NCBI GenBank assembly: GCA_942159475.1
Contig: OW804095.1
Coordinates: 57,750,773 to 57,814,772, forward strand
Origin: Sthenelais limicola
Taxonomy: Eukaryota > Annelida > Polychaeta > Phyllodocida > Sigalionidae
DNA: 64,000 nt
Direction: 5' to 3'
Under the pieces are notes generated by a model, which had not been told where the DNA came from, ran no database searches, and saw only the letters and a list, made by a program, of their open reading frames with translations. The stretch's first letter is position 1, and every line of letters begins with the position of its first letter. Made by a program: the position numbers and the translations under genes. Of this stretch, positions 10,860-22,800 are shown one piece after another.

Positions 10860-13000
10860 CATAATACCACCGACAAGTTCTACATTTTGTTCAGCATGAC
10901 ATTTGTCCAAAGTGGCCACACTCTTCCACCATGTCAGCTTGTCCACCGTTTCTCCTCACTGTAGGAAGGCTGTTTTGACCTTGAATTTGTGTCTCCAGAT
11001 TGTTACCAAGCCCCTCATTTGCCGTGCTGCCAACTTCTATGATTTCAGCATCAAAATACGATGCTGCAATCTGTATGACCCAAACTATGGTTTTGTGGAA
11101 ATTTAGGACCAAAACATATATCAGTCTTAGCTCCATCCATGTGGGCATATCGGTACGGCGAAGTGTTTGACTCTAACCCCTAACATAAATATATATCAAT
11201 TAGTACCCATCCACAAGTGGTGTCAGTATCAATCAGCAGGTGGTCCACTCATCTTTAAACTTTTTTTTAAATTGTGAAACATATTAACTAAATCATTTTT
11301 GGAAGTATTCTCCTTGCCATAAGAACTATTTTCATCTTTATTTCATCAATGTGTGACGACTATGAGGAAAGATATTAAAGCGTTGTATTTGTGATGTGAC
11401 TGAGTGGGTGGATTCTTATACAAGGGAGAGAGAGAGGCCGGGTATTAAGAGAGGGAGAGAAGAGAGAGAGGGGGATGCCTCAATGATGAAACACATGGTT
11501 TTGGTTAGGTCTGACAGTCCACTCGGTCGTGGTGCTGTAATGGCCTGTATGTAATACCATTCAGCCCGTTTTGGCCGGAAAATCCCGGTTGGGACCTATA
11601 GTGATATTTACTCCTTAATTATTATATCACTCAGGGTCTTAAAAATATAGAACCCCTATTCTCTTCCCTCTTTTTTAATCACCTTTTTATCATATGGTAA
11701 ATAAGCCATTAGACATATTTCTATCCAACTTTATTTTCGCCTACATACATTTAGATATTGTGCAAAGACATTTGAAAATATTATATTTTTTCCAGTGTTG
11801 CCAAATCATTAAGTATTTACTGTTGAAGTTGAATAATTGTCATTTAAATGATGATGAAATAATCAACGGTGGGTCGCTATAGAAACAATCCTATCCTATC
11901 CTATCCTAGTACTAGGATCCTACAACATTGAAATGCATAGTTGTAAAAAATGATGAATTTTGAAAATGATTGCTTTAGGATTGTTTCTATAGCGACCCAC
12001 CTTGATTATTTCATCATCATTTAAATGACAATTATTCAACTTCAACAGTAAATACTTAATGATTTGGCAACACTGGAAAAAATGAGAATACTACCATTTT
12101 CACAAAATAAATGTAAATTTAGATTTTCTTTGGCCAATTTTACCCCAAAAATGGTCACCCTGCCACCTCCCCTGAACTCAGTCTATGAGACAAACCCCTA
12201 ATGACCCCTTAACTTTTAGGGACCAGGTGTTTCCATTTAACTCATCGCTCCTTCTGGACTGGGCTTTGCCTTTAGTAAGGCTCTTTATGGATGGGTTGGG
12301 AAGGCAACAATAATGTTTTTAGCCATTTCTATTTGAATTTGACCGTTGGAATGCAGATTATTTTTTCCAAATAGTACAAAATCCTTAGAAATAACAGAAA
12401 TAATAGTTTGAGTGCATTGCTCTCCTCTCAATCTCCTATGACATTGCCTATGAAGCTCACCATATCTACCCTGGCTGGGGTAGAGAGCCCCACAAGGAGG
12501 AGGATGCAGGACAGCCTTGTGGATAAGTTTATCACTATAGATAATATTATGTGGTCAGGCAGAACGCTGGGCTAATTATGCTTTGTTCTGCAGACTGAAC
12601 TGTTTTTCATCTCAATTGTTGATGAATTTTGATCTAAAAATATTATTCTGATAGCTTTATTTACTATTTCACCTGTGTGCATATTCAGTATACATTACAA
12701 TAGCATACTACAAATAAAATTGGAAGAAATATTTAAAAATCATAAAATAACAGTAAAATCTATAGGGAAAGTTTTATGGAAGTGTTACTGGTCAAAGTCG
12801 TGAATATAATGAAAGTGTGGCTACTACCTCCCATAGCCTCCCGAGATCTCTATTGACAGATTACTTCACAGATAACTTGTTTCTTTTATTTTAAAAGGAC
12901 CTTGGTCCTAGGGACAGTAAGTTTTCGTAAACGGGGTTCATTTAGTACCAGGGGAGGCGGTGATATCCATCATTGTGTGTGCACTGCCATTCAATGAGAA
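10860..13000. other. Intergenic DNA between the foldback cluster and the KLHL 3' end
   Basis: No gene is recognised. Besides the inverted repeat at 11786-12082, there is a GA-rich tract at about 11425-11475. The remainder is AT-rich with no protein similarity I can see in any frame. Confidence 0.35.
11786..12082. mobile_element. Foldback element with 106-bp arms
   Basis: Arms 11786-11892 and 11977-12082 are inverted copies with very few differences (for example AACGGTGGG versus AAGGTGGG). The terminus is TTTTTTCCAGTGTTGCCAAA. The 84-base spacer starts with a short (CTATC)n array. Near-identical arms mean a recent insertion or conversion. Nothing is coded. Confidence 0.8.
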
Positions 13001-16000
13001 TATACAAGACTGACATTTGATTTATTGGACATTTATTACAGATATTTACAGTTAGAATGTACAAATATTTACAACTATACATCGGTGTAGATGGTGCTTC
13101 AGGAGGGCACATTTTAACCAAAAAAGTTGGACACTACTGCCAACACTTAAAGGTTATAACAGAAAAACCCCAATAGCCTCCATACATTTGATTTTGATGA
13201 TTATCTTTTCAAAGCAAAGCAAACGTGAAATCAGCTTCTTAAATTCGGTCTCACTCTAGGATACTCCAATTGTGTCAAATTATCCAAATTAATGCAACCC
13301 ATATTTTACACCGTTAACTCCTAACCACGGAAAGCATTCATTTACATGCCATACCTAATGTGCTGGTGTCCGTGTCAGTGCATAGTAGTACTAGGAAAAA
13401 GGCATGTGTCTAAAAGTATGGTTCAATGAAAAAGACAGAAGGTGACCAATTAGCTTGATATCATTTCTAAAATGGATCACAAAATATGCTACATATGCTA
13501 TTTCGTAAAAAGCATTTTTACACGAATTAGCTTTCCGTCTAAGCGTGGTGTAAGGTGTGTAGGTTTGTACAGTCATCCAAGGGTTTGAATTTCGAAAATT
13601 GTTAGACCAATGTGGTGCAAAAACATGTATATTCCAAAAGACATTATGACAATAACGGTGTTGCACTTTTCAACATTAACCGAGTAGTAAAACTGAAAGC
13701 AAGATATATACAGCATTCACAATGGAGAAGAGTAAATAGATACACAAAACGTTCATTAAATTAAATCAACGTAGAATCGACCAGTTGGTAGTTTTGCGTC
13801 TACATTTCATTAAATTAGTCTGCATGAGCTTTCAGTGGTGTAAGATTTAAGGCAAAGTAGTGCACCAACAAATATCTTCTAAAGAGGTTCATGTTTTTAT
13901 TGCCGACATAGATGTGTCTATTGTGAAAACCTCAAATATCGAGACAACTTGCTGCCTTTCGAGGATCCCCTCAATGGGGTGCCTGAAAGGGAAACTTCCA
14001 TATCAAATCAGAGTTGAAGTTATTAATGTATGGGGTAAATACCAGGAATATGGCAGAGAATAGAACCTGAACTAGGGAATTTAGATGTTGCATTTAGAGT
14101 GTACACAAACATTCATTGGTACAAAGTGTCATATTTTGAAATAATGAATCCCGTCGTTGATTTGGAATTGTTGAAGCGATAGTGAACTGAGACGAGGACC
14201 CTCAGCACAAGATTATTCATATACTTGGAAGTACCGTTAAATATACTTCCCGCGGACAGACCAGTGTTTGCTTACTAAGCCGGATATATACATTATATAC
14301 AGATATAACTTTTCTGGGGATGACCCAGATTTTTTTCCCGGGCAAGACCAAGATAATTAAACTCTTGCGTCGATTATCATTCACCTATCCATGCATTATC
14401 GGTAAGAGAGTTGACATACTTTTTCAACTGATTATCATTGAGCATGGTAGGTATTTTCCCTGTGATAAGAAATTGGAATTGATTCTAGTTTACCAGACCG
14501 GTGAACCTTTTTGAAAAATTCCACACAGCTAGGATGATATTACGGATTCTCATCTTTCCTATTTTTGTCATCAGATCTTGAAAATTAACCCTATTGAATT
14601 TCTCCTATAGGATTTATAAAAGGGTCTGAATAAAATACAATACCATATTCTGTTAAGTAATCCTTTAGTAGTAAAAATAAATCCCATAACTGTCTTTGAC
14701 TAGCCATGACTTTATCAGCACGGGCTAGTTTTAAATAGGGATGTTTACTTGAAAATGAGAGAAAAAAAACGGGAAAAAAAGCTAATACTCTTTCAATCGT
14801 GCCCCGTGATTAGGTTGCGAATGAAACAAGCATCTTCAACCTATTTTTATCACTCATGTTCTCAATGTTCATTAATGAATTTGGGTCATTAATGCATACC
14901 CAAACGGAATGGTACGCACTATCGTTCTCTTTATCAACCACGTCCAGCTGATACTTCCTTATCAGAATTTTGGGTCAGGAATAGACAAGAAAAGAAGCCC
15001 AGAAGCATTATGTTCGGGGCATAGCATTGGCCCCAAATGCTTGAAATAAAATGCCTTTCACACCAAGCCTTAGCCATAGACACTAATCATCTAAATTAAG
15101 CAAGATAAAACACGAAGAGAAGAGTATGTTTTCTCCCAACTCTTCAACCTAAGACAATAAAATTGGTAATCTGCGCGGTCTGATGCCATCAAATACGAAA
15201 GTATGTACATAATAAGGCAATTATACTTTAATTTAAATGCGGCAGTGAATAGAACTATGATTATCTAACTTCGTCTTGATAATAAACAATTAAGATAAAA
15301 TTACTATATTCGGTAACTTGGGATAGACCCTTAAAATTTTGCTTTCTTTAGTACTACATGAAGTTGTAATAAAATCATGGATTGCAAACTAAAGTTGTTC
15401 CTGACTACTTCTTCACACTCAAATATATCCTGGAATGCATGCATGATATATTTAATGCTGCAAGATGTAGGAAGTATATGTGTGTATGGGTCGACGTAGG
15501 GAGTTGTTGCAGTGGCGTGGGTACGTCATAAGCTGGCGATATGAATGAAAGCCTCATTAGAAACGGTTATAAATACTTAATTCTCAATTATGAACATAAT
15601 CCATCGGTTTCCGAATATGCATCAACCAGTGAGCACTTAACGATAAATATACCAGTCGAGAATGTATCAGGTAAATAATAGTCAAAACACAATCCATAAC
15701 AACTGTCATCCTCGTCTTCACTACAAATGTGCCTCAACAACGGAGCATGACCTCACTTCATATCTACCACGTTACAGGTGCATACAAAACAAGTGCGATA
15801 TTGTAATAATGAACATTAACTCGCTAATAAGGCTGGTCACACTGTGGTATACTTTCCCATCTTAGCAAACAGACAGCGCAATACTAGCTTCAACTCCACA
15901 TATACATAAACATACAAAGGCCTACATACGTACACCGTTAATAAATGCGGTTTCTTGCCGCAGTCATCTTTACTTAAAGTGCGTTATCAACAATATTTCC

Positions 16001-16809
16001 CGATCATATAGTCATATACCTTTGGTATGATAGCAATGTCCCAAGACAAGATTGAGAATAACACGACGTTAATTTACATTTTAGTATAAATAATGCGCCC
16101 CAGGCGCTATCTTGTTCTTTTTTGTAAGAAATCCCTCTTTGTCAAAATCTCCAACACACAGCCAATATGGCATATTTACAATAGTCGTGATCGCTATAGA
16201 CATGGGCATCTTCTTTAGAATATTTTTTATCACAAGCATCCAAAGCAAATTTGATACTGAAAAATTAACCTAAGATCGGATATTTGTAGAGGCTAAAGCG
16301 ACGGTTATACCTTCTGATACTTAAAACCTTTAAATGGCTCTTAGGAATATAAACGTAGCTCTATTTCACACAGAAACATCATCTAGATTTCTGCGTTTAA
16401 AAATCATCTTATATAATTATGATGTTCCTGTCAGTCTCAGCATATGTAAACTAAGGCACCTATATAGATGGAAACTGACGGTATAGACTTATTTGATATG
16501 ATGAATATCCCAAAGTGTTCATCGTCACATCGTTCCATACAGTGGAAATATAGGATTTTAAGCTGTAAAAGCCCGATTCGTGATGTGCTGGTTTAAATTT
16601 GGCAGTGGAAAACAACTGTTTGGCCATATTTCTATTATACCATTTTTTCTCCCTCTCTTTTTAAACATCATTACAAACACATTACTTGGACGAAGACATC
16701 TAGGCTGCCAGCGCTCAATCGTGATATCTTCCAGTTTTGACTATTTCTTGGTTCTATACCCAAGGAATGGGCAAAATGAAGCTCAGTTGCTTTGTTGCTG
16801 CTCCTCGTG
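13000..16809 (-). other. KLHL3: Probable 3' UTR of the KLHL gene
   Basis: From the stop codon at 16810 down to about 13000 I see no repeat and no other gene. Two AATAAA signals on the minus strand (13021-13026 and 13032-13037) lie at the far end. Just before them in transcript order are two TGTAAATA words (13043-13050 and 13066-13073), the Pumilio-binding consensus UGUANAUA. A single long 3' UTR of about 3.8 kb fits, but its extent is inferred. Confidence 0.45.
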
Positions 16810-19800
16810 TCACATGGGTTTGTCTATGACGCACACTCCGGCATAACTCCGACCTGTCATCATACTTGATCCCAGCAAGATCCATGTGTCAAGCTTAGGG
16901 TTGTAGAACTCAACGGAGCCTAGATTAGAGGAACCATCGTCACCTCCAATTACATACAGCAGTCCTTTATTTGCAACTACACCTAGAAGAGAAATTTACC
17001 AACTCGTTAGATTATACATATAATATTGAATGGCATAATTATTATTATTGAGACGTTAAAAGTGAACAGAAACCGTTAAACATTGTCTCTCGAGAAAAAT
17101 CCCATCTAGAAGTATCGATGCATATGATCATACAACATGATTTGTAGGTGACTTTGAATTGCGTTTCACAAACTGAAGTGTGGCAATGTATAAATACATG
17201 GGTACGTCAAAAGAAGACGAGTACAGAATACCCACGGGAAGAAAATAACTACCTGCATTTCTTCGACATAAGTGCATGTGAGCAACTTGAGTCCAATTAT
17301 TGGTTTCAGGGTTATAGAGTTCCACTGTATTTCTAACTAAAGGACCGTCATGTCCACCCACTGCATACAGGAGTCCATCAATGACCCCTACACCTGCACC
17401 GCTCCTCCTGCACGACATCTCAGCCACCGCGTTCCAGGTGTCCGTCTCTGGATTGTAGCACTCTACAGAGCTGAGGCAGTGCCGTGAGGCTCCATCATAT
17501 CCACCAACCGCATACAGGAGGCCTGGAGAAAACATTCAAATGTACTTTTAAATTTATCAAAGGCGTTTTTATAAATCAGACCTAGAGAAAACATTAAAAT
17601 GTTCTTTTAAAACTATTAAAGGCGTCACCCAAGATAAAAGCAGGTGAAAGGCCAGCTAAAATATATGGTGACTGATGAACGATGAAAGTGAAAAATATGA
17701 TAATGCATAGTTTGTCACCACCCAAAAGGAAAAGAGCGGATCAGGATATGATGATCAGAATGGCATACCTCCAACAACACCGACACCGACGCTACTTCTC
17801 CGGGTACTCATGCTCGCGACTAAACGCCATTCGTTGATTCGAGGGTCGTAGCTTTCCACGCTATTCAAACCTGGCAACCAGAAAAGTAATTGAAAAGAAA
17901 TCCCAAGGTTATTTGAAGAATAAATCAGTTTAATCATTTTTGTAACACAGAAAATTATTATTCGTATGTTTGTTCATCACTCGAATCAACCCACGAATTC
18001 AACTATAAGAGAATCTGAACAGTTGGTAGTTCTCCTTTCAAAACAGAAAATTGTTATGTAATAGAGTTTTGAATAGGACAATAATACAACATAATAGTTT
18101 AAATGGCTATCTGACCACCGCATGTCACATTAAAGCTGCACTCTCAGTTAGCATCGGTCAAAAAACAAAGATTTTCTATTTTTGTTCCATTCTTTTTCAA
18201 CCCATCTAAAAGTCACTTGACCAACATTTTGGCAGATTCTGTTTCTGCTACAGGGCTTCATAAAAGTCTACATTTATATTTAGGAGGCACACTGAAATGT
18301 TTTCCTGTGGTGGTTTCAGTTACCATCGCTCACATGTGGCCATTTTCTCTCGGCCGATTCGACATAAAATTCAATTATGAACTTATTACAGTAGCAGAAT
18401 ACAAGTCTTAAAGTCTACAGTCAACATATGATGAGATTTTACAATCTCAAGAGCCTCACTTAGGCCAAAGCTACTTGAAAATTTTAAAAAGAATCCTATC
18501 ATATCTCCCAACTTAGCACATTATTCAATGACGACTGTTCCAAGTTCTAAGTTTTGAAACTTTCCCAATATGTTTCCAAAATAGGGCCTTCTTTCAGATC
18601 ATTATTTATAACATAGAGTAATATCAGCTATGGTATTTAAAATTCATTTATCTACCAATAAATCAATTTTCTTAAATGTTTAAAATTCATTTAGGAATAG
18701 AATAGGGGGAAAGTATTGTAGCCAATATCTCTGAAGGTACACACATGTTAAAGCATTTAAAACTTCCAGAAAATGACCCATATTTTCTGGAAGAACTTTC
18801 AGAAAAACTACTGTTAACAAAAGATTTCGGTGATTTACGCAGAGTAAATTGTCCCCTTTCTGCAAACACGGACTCCTCCACACCTCTGTCTCTTCCCCGC
18901 TCCCCCACCTCTCCCCCACCTCTCCCCCACACCCCCTCTCTCTGTCTCTCTCTCCCCGAGCATGAATATACTAGTGGTAAAAAAATATCCTAGTCGGATC
19001 GATTTGACGAATTACAATAGTTGAATTTTCATTATACATCTACAAGTGCATATACGGGCCAGATGAGTAAAACTTTACCGGATGATCCATCAAATCCGCC
19101 TACAGCGTAGATGAGGCCATTCAAGATGGCGGCACCAAGTGTGCTCCTCCGAGCCTCCATACTGGCTACTGATGTCCACACGTCTTTAATGGGGTCATAC
19201 ACATCTACAGTCCGAACACGGAGTGAGCCATTGAATCCTCCAACAGCGTACACTAATCCACTCATAACAGCAACCCCTAGGAAAAGGAAAATAAAGAAAC
19301 CTATTTTATACTGAACATGGAGTATGGGGTTTCTGAGGTCCCGATGTTAGCATCAATGATAATCACACAGCGGAAATATTGAAAGCATTAGAAAAAGCCA
19401 TAATGATAACACGTTATTTCAAAGTAACAAAATATTCAATTAAGAGGAATATAGAATAGGAAAGGCGATGTACATGTACACGTATACCGGCCACATGAGT
19501 GAATATCAAAGGGTAAAGTAAATGTGGAATGCAAAACGGTAAAATCTAATCCTCTCGTAATTTAATAGGCTGATATATATATATACACTACATTTTACAC
19601 CAATTTTTCGATGGTAGAAAGATGGGCAAGGAAGAAAAACGGCTTCCCTACATATTAAACACGGCATTTTAAGTTATGGTGAAAGGTGTGTGGTTGTGTT
19701 AGCGCTGTTAGAGAGTACACACATCCCAAGTGTGATAAAGCAGCAATGAAAAGCAAATTTCAGCGATAAACTAAGACTCACCACACCGGCAACGTCTAGA

Positions 19801-22800
19801 TTGCATGTCTGCTAATTGCGTCCATTTCTCTTCTTTAAAGTCGTAACATTCCACAGAGCGAATAGCTTTGGGAGCTTGTCCGCCAATAACGAGTAGTACT
19901 TTGGGCAACCCTATGGGAGTTCTGAGGCGAGTTCGTGGTGTTTTATACATGGCCTTTAAGTCTCCCTTCAATAGATGATACTTCATCGCTTCGATTAGAT
20001 AATCCTGAAGGAGAATATTTGCATCAATAAATGGTGAGTCATGTAATTTTATTTTTTTTACGACCAAGATCGCATGTCCAGAAGAAAGGTTTTATGGGCC
20101 TTTCAGCTTTAAAAATGGTGTAATAAAAACGGCACCTGAATTCGATCGAATTACCTAATTTGAAGGATGTTTTAAACAGTATAGTGCCCTTTCTCTAGAT
20201 CAAAGTCTCTCTTCGATCGACTATAAGAATGTACAAATTAAGAGAATTGTTAAAGTGCGGATGGCAAGTTATATTGTTTAGGCCGCATCTTCGCATAGTC
20301 ACCTTCAAGATGTTAATCTTGGATGACAGGATAAATACATGGACAGGCGAAAATAGGTAGAGGTGTGAAGCCAATAAATCAATGAGAACGAATAGTAAAG
20401 ACATACCTTACAATTACTATTATTTTTTATCAGTTGCTCTTGTTCTACTCTTTGTACAAGGAATTCTTGGGAAAGAAGAGGTAGTCTGACATGTTCCATC
20501 AGCTCGGCAATATATTCTTGACGATTAGGCAGGTCATGGTTTGTCCATGTTAAAACTGCTTCAAAAACCTGAAAGAAAGCGAACCTATTAATTTGGCATT
20601 TCACCTACCGGTATTAATCAATTGGATAGATACTTTTAGGGAAGGGTTTTTTCTCTCTCAGTTCCACTTCATTTTTCATCAAATACTAAGGTAAGCTTAA
20701 ATTCGTAATTACTTTCCACGGTAAAATGATTCTCACCATTAATGATCTCCAAATAAGATTTTTAGTGTACCCCAGTAATTCACGGTACTTTTTAAATGTC
20801 CTTCTGGCCCGTGGTGGTGCCATAAGGAACAAATGACAAGTTGACGCTCAAAATAAAAAGTGGTGCCAGAAGGAACAAGTGATATGTTGACGCTCAAAAT
20901 AAGAGGGATGCAGTTTCGGCGACTGTTCTCAGGGTTGAAAAAATCGCTTCAAAAAGTACTTTTCAAAATATGGTTGTCCGACATATATCCCCCTGACACC
21001 AAAGATAGGTGAAAACCTGGTTTTTCAGAAAAGGCCAATTATTTATTTTTGGTTGTCCGCATGGCTAACATAGGCGTCCGGAACAACCAGAACGTGGGAT
21101 GTTTTCAACCCTGGTTCCATATAGTTTCTATTAAAGTCTACCACTTTAAAGGTTTGATCTCCAATGGTCAGTGGCTTTAATCCTACCATCCCTCCTATCC
21201 CACTCAATTCTAATCAAAATAGCCATACATAATACCAATGGTTCCACAAACTATCAATGGTCCTTCCGACAAATCCGCCAATGGCAATCATTATTAGTCT
21301 TATATTTGCACATTTCTAGTACTGTTATTATCTTTTTCAAAGTCAAGGTAGCTAAACCCATTTCGACTTATGTTTGACCTTGGAGAGTTCAGGTCATATG
21401 GCTCTAGTCCATCGGATGTAAGACAATCTTTTAATTGGCGTGGTTGTGTGTCATCGCTTTCTTTACAAGATGAAGTTATTCAACTGTTCTAAATTACTGA
21501 AGTTATCCAACTGTTCTATAATTCTCTTTCAATTCTATCATTTTTTTTCAAATGATTCCCTTTCAATTCAACTGATGATTTTCTTTCAAAGACTTTTTTT
21601 CACTTTAAAATGATTCTCTTTCAAAATGATTCTTCCACTTTCCTTCTAAGCCCAGTGACACTATAGATAAATCTATCTACTCTGCGCATTGGCTGACACA
21701 CAATCATATATAAGTCAATCTACTCTGCACATTGGCTCACAACTGTATCTCACCTACAGCATAATCATGCAGCACTGACACTCACTACATCTGACAGTCA
21801 GGGGCCCAGACCTTCCCTGCCCCTCCCTGCACTTCCCCTGCCCCTGCACCTCCACCCTCCACACACTCCCAGCAGCAGCCCCCCCCCCCCCCCCCATCCA
21901 TTCCTGACCTCACAAACACTACGACGTGCAGTCCGGGATCTCTTCTAGATTTGCTTAACCACTGGAGACATACCTGGCTAAAATCCCTGTACTAACAAAG
22001 ATTTGGCGAAGCAGTATATGAAAGTAGGATACATATCAGGCATTCTGACCCCTTCGCCTCACCATAATATAGAATGTAATGAGAGCAGTGTCTAGGAGGC
22101 TGTATACGATGCCCACAAGTTTTTACCGACCTGAGGATCTCTCGAGAGGCCGCTAGGCCTCGAGAGAGATCCTCAGGGTACAACTTAGAAATTGAAAATT
22201 ATGTGTACGAAAACAACGCCCATGCTGGAAAATGTAAAGATAATATTGGGGATACAGACTGTTTCCTCTGATGATACAGTCAGTCGATCGCTGGAGATGA
22301 GTTTGCAGACTTGCATGGGGGACAAGTTTAGGAACTCGTCATGTTGTACAACTTCGCTGTAGACAAATGAATAAAAAGGTTTCATTTATCAAATGTACTG
22401 ATTTACTCATTTCAGAGGTGATAGATCATGAAACAATCTTGAGTAAGAAAGAAAATATCTGAAAATACTAATTACCGGTACTTGAAAATGTGTCGATATC
22501 CCTAAATTTGGTATAGCCTAAATATAAAAAGATTTTTACTTGAATTTAAAGGCTCACTCATAGCAATAAGTATGTACGAGTTGTACTCAAGTATTATTTG
22601 TCATTATACTTGTTAATGATAGGAAATAAAAAGTTACTACAAGTATGTTTAATGAATAGTGTCCTTTTATAGCCACACTAAAAAGGCTTGAACACATGGT
22701 AGAATTACATCATACCTGAAATGTTGCTCTGTGTAAGTTTGTGAGTAGTTTAGTAGCTCTTGGCAAGCATGTAAATCGGCAAAGGCTCGTATGCCAAGTG

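Larger units (their letters stand above)
16810..19276 (-). other. KLHL3: KLHL kelch-repeat exons 7-10
   Basis: The four exons 19276..19079, 17870..17769, 17522..17253 and 16982..16810 all have phase-1 junctions, each splitting a glycine codon of the kelch blades (G|GT or G|GC). They encode blades two to six, ending [13 protein letters not shown]. The regular phase means single exons could be skipped or duplicated without frameshift. Confidence 0.85.
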
